A stretch of 64,000 bases of DNA from Mesostigma viride (lineage: Eukaryota > Streptophyta > Mesostigmatophyceae > Mesostigmatales > Mesostigmataceae). The notes beneath the pieces are model-generated. The model saw only the letters and a list, made by a program, of their open reading frames with translations. It searched no databases and was not told where the DNA came from. Below are positions 62,190-64,000 of the stretch, piece by piece (positions within the stretch are counted from its first letter, which is position 1; each line of letters begins with the position of its first letter). Location: assembly GCA_009746045.1 (NCBI GenBank), contig RPFO01000085.1, forward strand, positions 1 to 64,000, read 5' to 3'. Both the position numbers and the translations under genes were made by a program.

Positions 62190-64000
62190 TGCCACAGACA
62201 ATTGGAACGCCAGAAGTTCTTTGAGGAGTCCTTACAAAACCTAATTTTTGAGGGGGCCACCCCGGCCCGCCACTTCTTGGTTATCAGCGCTGCTTGACGC
62301 CAATGCCACGCTCCCCGTGGGCCCTGCTGGCCTGAGTCGCTTTTCTCCTGCCGAGTCACGGTTGCTGACGGCAACCCCCTCTTGTTTTCGGCCTTTTTGC
62401 GGGATGGTTGCTGTCAACTGCCACTTCCACCATCGATCCCTCACCGGACTTGGTCACTTTTCGGGGCCCTAACAACCGTAGTAAGGCCTGTCTGGACTAC
62501 GTGGCGGTACGGCATGCAGCGGCCCGGCCAGACCTGTGCGCTTCGGACTTCTGGATACCGGCGAGTGTCCGACCCACCCACGGTACGTGCTCTGACCACC
62601 GGTTGGTGCGTGCGACCATTCGGCTCCGGTTCCAAGCCCCCAAGCGCCGCGCTCATGTGGTCCGCCCTGACTGCATGACTGCACTACGCCCGGTCCGCCC
62701 GAACCCTGAGGACTGGACGGACGCCGACCGACGAGCGGAACCGGTGCCGGCCGGCAGGCGTACCTGGAGGCCCTGGGGGCCCAGGCTGGCGTCGACGCAC
62801 TGCATGGCCGAGGGTGCTCGGCCAACGCTGCCATGTTTTGCGGGCTTTGCGGCCCGGCGGCGCCCCGCTGCTGGCGGCCCGGCACCTGCCGGCCATGCCC
62901 CGCCGACGACCGGCCGCGGCCCGCTCTTCCGACAGGACCCCAAGGTCCTGGCCGCCCGGCACCGTCCCAAGCGTAGTAACAACAGGGACCAGCTGCTGAA
63001 AACGGTGCTCAAGGCCGCCCTTGTGGAGGCCAATGCACAGGCTCAGGACGCTGAGGCGGCCCTGGCAGTGCATCGCGGATGCCAATCAAGGCCTGCCAAG
63101 CTCGCAACCATGCAGGGCAAGGAAATGTCAAATGTGGTACCCGACCTCGACCGGCTCGGCGGCCGGCGGCACCGCGGCAGCGCACCCCGGTGCCGCATGG
63201 AGCACACGGGGGACGGCGCGGCGCTGGCCAGCCTTGACCGCTGGTTGGCCCACAATGTTTCCTTGACAGGTGGGGCTCGCGCCCCCCTCCCCCGCCGCTT
63301 CACCCCGAGACGGCCGCCCGTCTTGGTGTTGCTGGACCCCCCCCGCCACCCACGGCGCCCTCCTCGGCCGCGGACTACCACTGAAGTCCCTGCCTTGAAG
63401 GAGGGTTGCCTTGCCACCAACGACGTCGGCCACCCCTTCACTTTGGAGGAATCAGACGTCCGGCGCCCTTGCTTGCTTGTGGTACGACGCAGCCGTACCT
63501 GCCGGCCAAGCTGCTGCAGACACCTGACCTGGCGGTGAGGGAGCTTCTGCTGGCGTTCTGCAACCGTGTTCTGCTCTCTAATGAGCCTCCGCCTGCTGAG
63601 TGGCAGACGGCCATCCAAGTCATGCTGTACAAGAAGGGTTCTGCCGCTGACCCCGATCGGTAACTATCGAGGTGTCTGCCTCCAGAGCGCGGCCATGCTG
63701 AAGGTCTTCATGCGTATGGTGCTGCACAGGCTCCGCGCTGGCCTGGACCCACACCTAGCTGGGTGAGTCTCAGATGGGTTTCCGTCGTGGCCGTACAATA
63801 ACACTGTCATGGCTGTACGATTTGTCGCGCGCCGGTTGGTGGAGGAGGTGCATCGCATTCGCCCTGATGGTTTTCCGCTGGTCTTCATTTTGTTGACTAC
63901 ATCAAGGCTTTCAGTAGTTCGATACGGCGGTCCTCTGGGAGGCTCTTTGGGCCATCCTAGCTCTGGATCGCGTGCCACCAGTATTTATTGCTGCCATTCC
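62190..64000 (+). pseudogene. LINE ORF2: endonuclease end and reverse transcriptase start
   Basis: LLDANATLPVGPAG, DYVAVRHAAARPDL, CSDHRLVRATIRLRF (APE signatures). Then a long linker and RT: NRVLLSNEPPPAEWQTAIQV, MLYKKGS, YRGVCLQSAAMLKVFMRMVL, SQMGFR, MAVRFVARRLVEEVHRI, DYIKAF. Frames change at about 62440, 63650, 63765 and 63900, so it is decayed. Same clade as the LINE at 42477-48044. Motifs B and C lie beyond the window. Confidence 0.7.

Larger units (their letters stand above)
61185..64000 (+). mobile_element. APE-type LINE, interrupted and truncated by window end
   Basis: Endonuclease start at 61210-61510 (QEHRRTVPP, GGWRFYFAACGSGTPAG, LTVAWGGLQYACTP), then about 0.68 kb of foreign DNA including the solo-LTR-like repeat (61708-62187), then endonuclease again from about 62190 (QLERQKFFEESLQNLIFEGA, LLDANATLPVGPAG), and RT to the window edge. 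Confidence 0.72.

Overview
The window looks like nuclear DNA of a photosynthetic eukaryote with a large, repeat-dominated genome. The only recognisable host gene is a two-exon methionine sulfoxide reductase B (about 36.5-37.6 kb, minus strand) with a plastid-type leader. A roughly 105-bp AT-rich scrap of plastid ndhF (31.59-31.69 kb) also lies in the repeats. ndh genes are uncommon in algal plastids outside the green lineage, so a green, perhaps prasinophyte-like, alga is my best guess; this is inference. Nearly everything else is mobile or tandemly repeated.

Layout: 1-2380 is a purine hexamer satellite (GGGAGA) with a (GCGTAA)n block. 2.4-3.2 kb holds a 374-bp tandem repeat. 3.3-4.06 kb is a fold-back element. 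4.97-18.89 kb is one giant inverted repeat: outer arms of about 2 kb, then a 30-bp minisatellite, then a 71-bp satellite whose orientation flips near 10.84 kb. An ORF1-only LINE-like element sits in its left arm (8011-10080). 19.9-24.0 kb carries an intron-containing DDE-type transposase gene preceded by an array of palindromic motifs. 24.7-35.0 kb holds a solo-LTR-like repeat, a second complete ORF1-only element (26381-28360) and a third, broken one (31.7-34.5 kb) with two LINE 3' ends nested in it. 36.5-37.6 kb is msrB.

39.9-54.8 kb is a nested stack. A LINE remnant is split by a Ty1/copia-like LTR element (42109-54191, minus strand, GGTCC target duplication). The 3' LTR of that element is split by an APE-type LINE (42477-48044). 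That LINE is split by a hAT-like insertion (45026-47296), which itself holds LINE tails and a relative of the giant inverted-repeat arm. 56.7-60.7 kb holds LINEs with a restriction-like endonuclease (minus strand). 61.2-64.0 kb is another APE-type LINE that runs off the window.

The most notable points are: (1) the LTR element encodes gag-integrase-protease-RT-RNase H, with the protease after integrase, unlike standard copia or gypsy order; (2) three ORF1-only elements, two with perfect target duplications, share a 3' hairpin with covarying stem plus a (TTAA)n-type tail with true LINEs, which suggests trans-mobilisation as for mammalian HAL1; (3) a transposase gene has the same palindromic GC motif in its upstream region and in both introns; (4) a 13.9-kb palindromic element has a satellite core. 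All calls come from reading motifs and repeats by eye; no database search was run.
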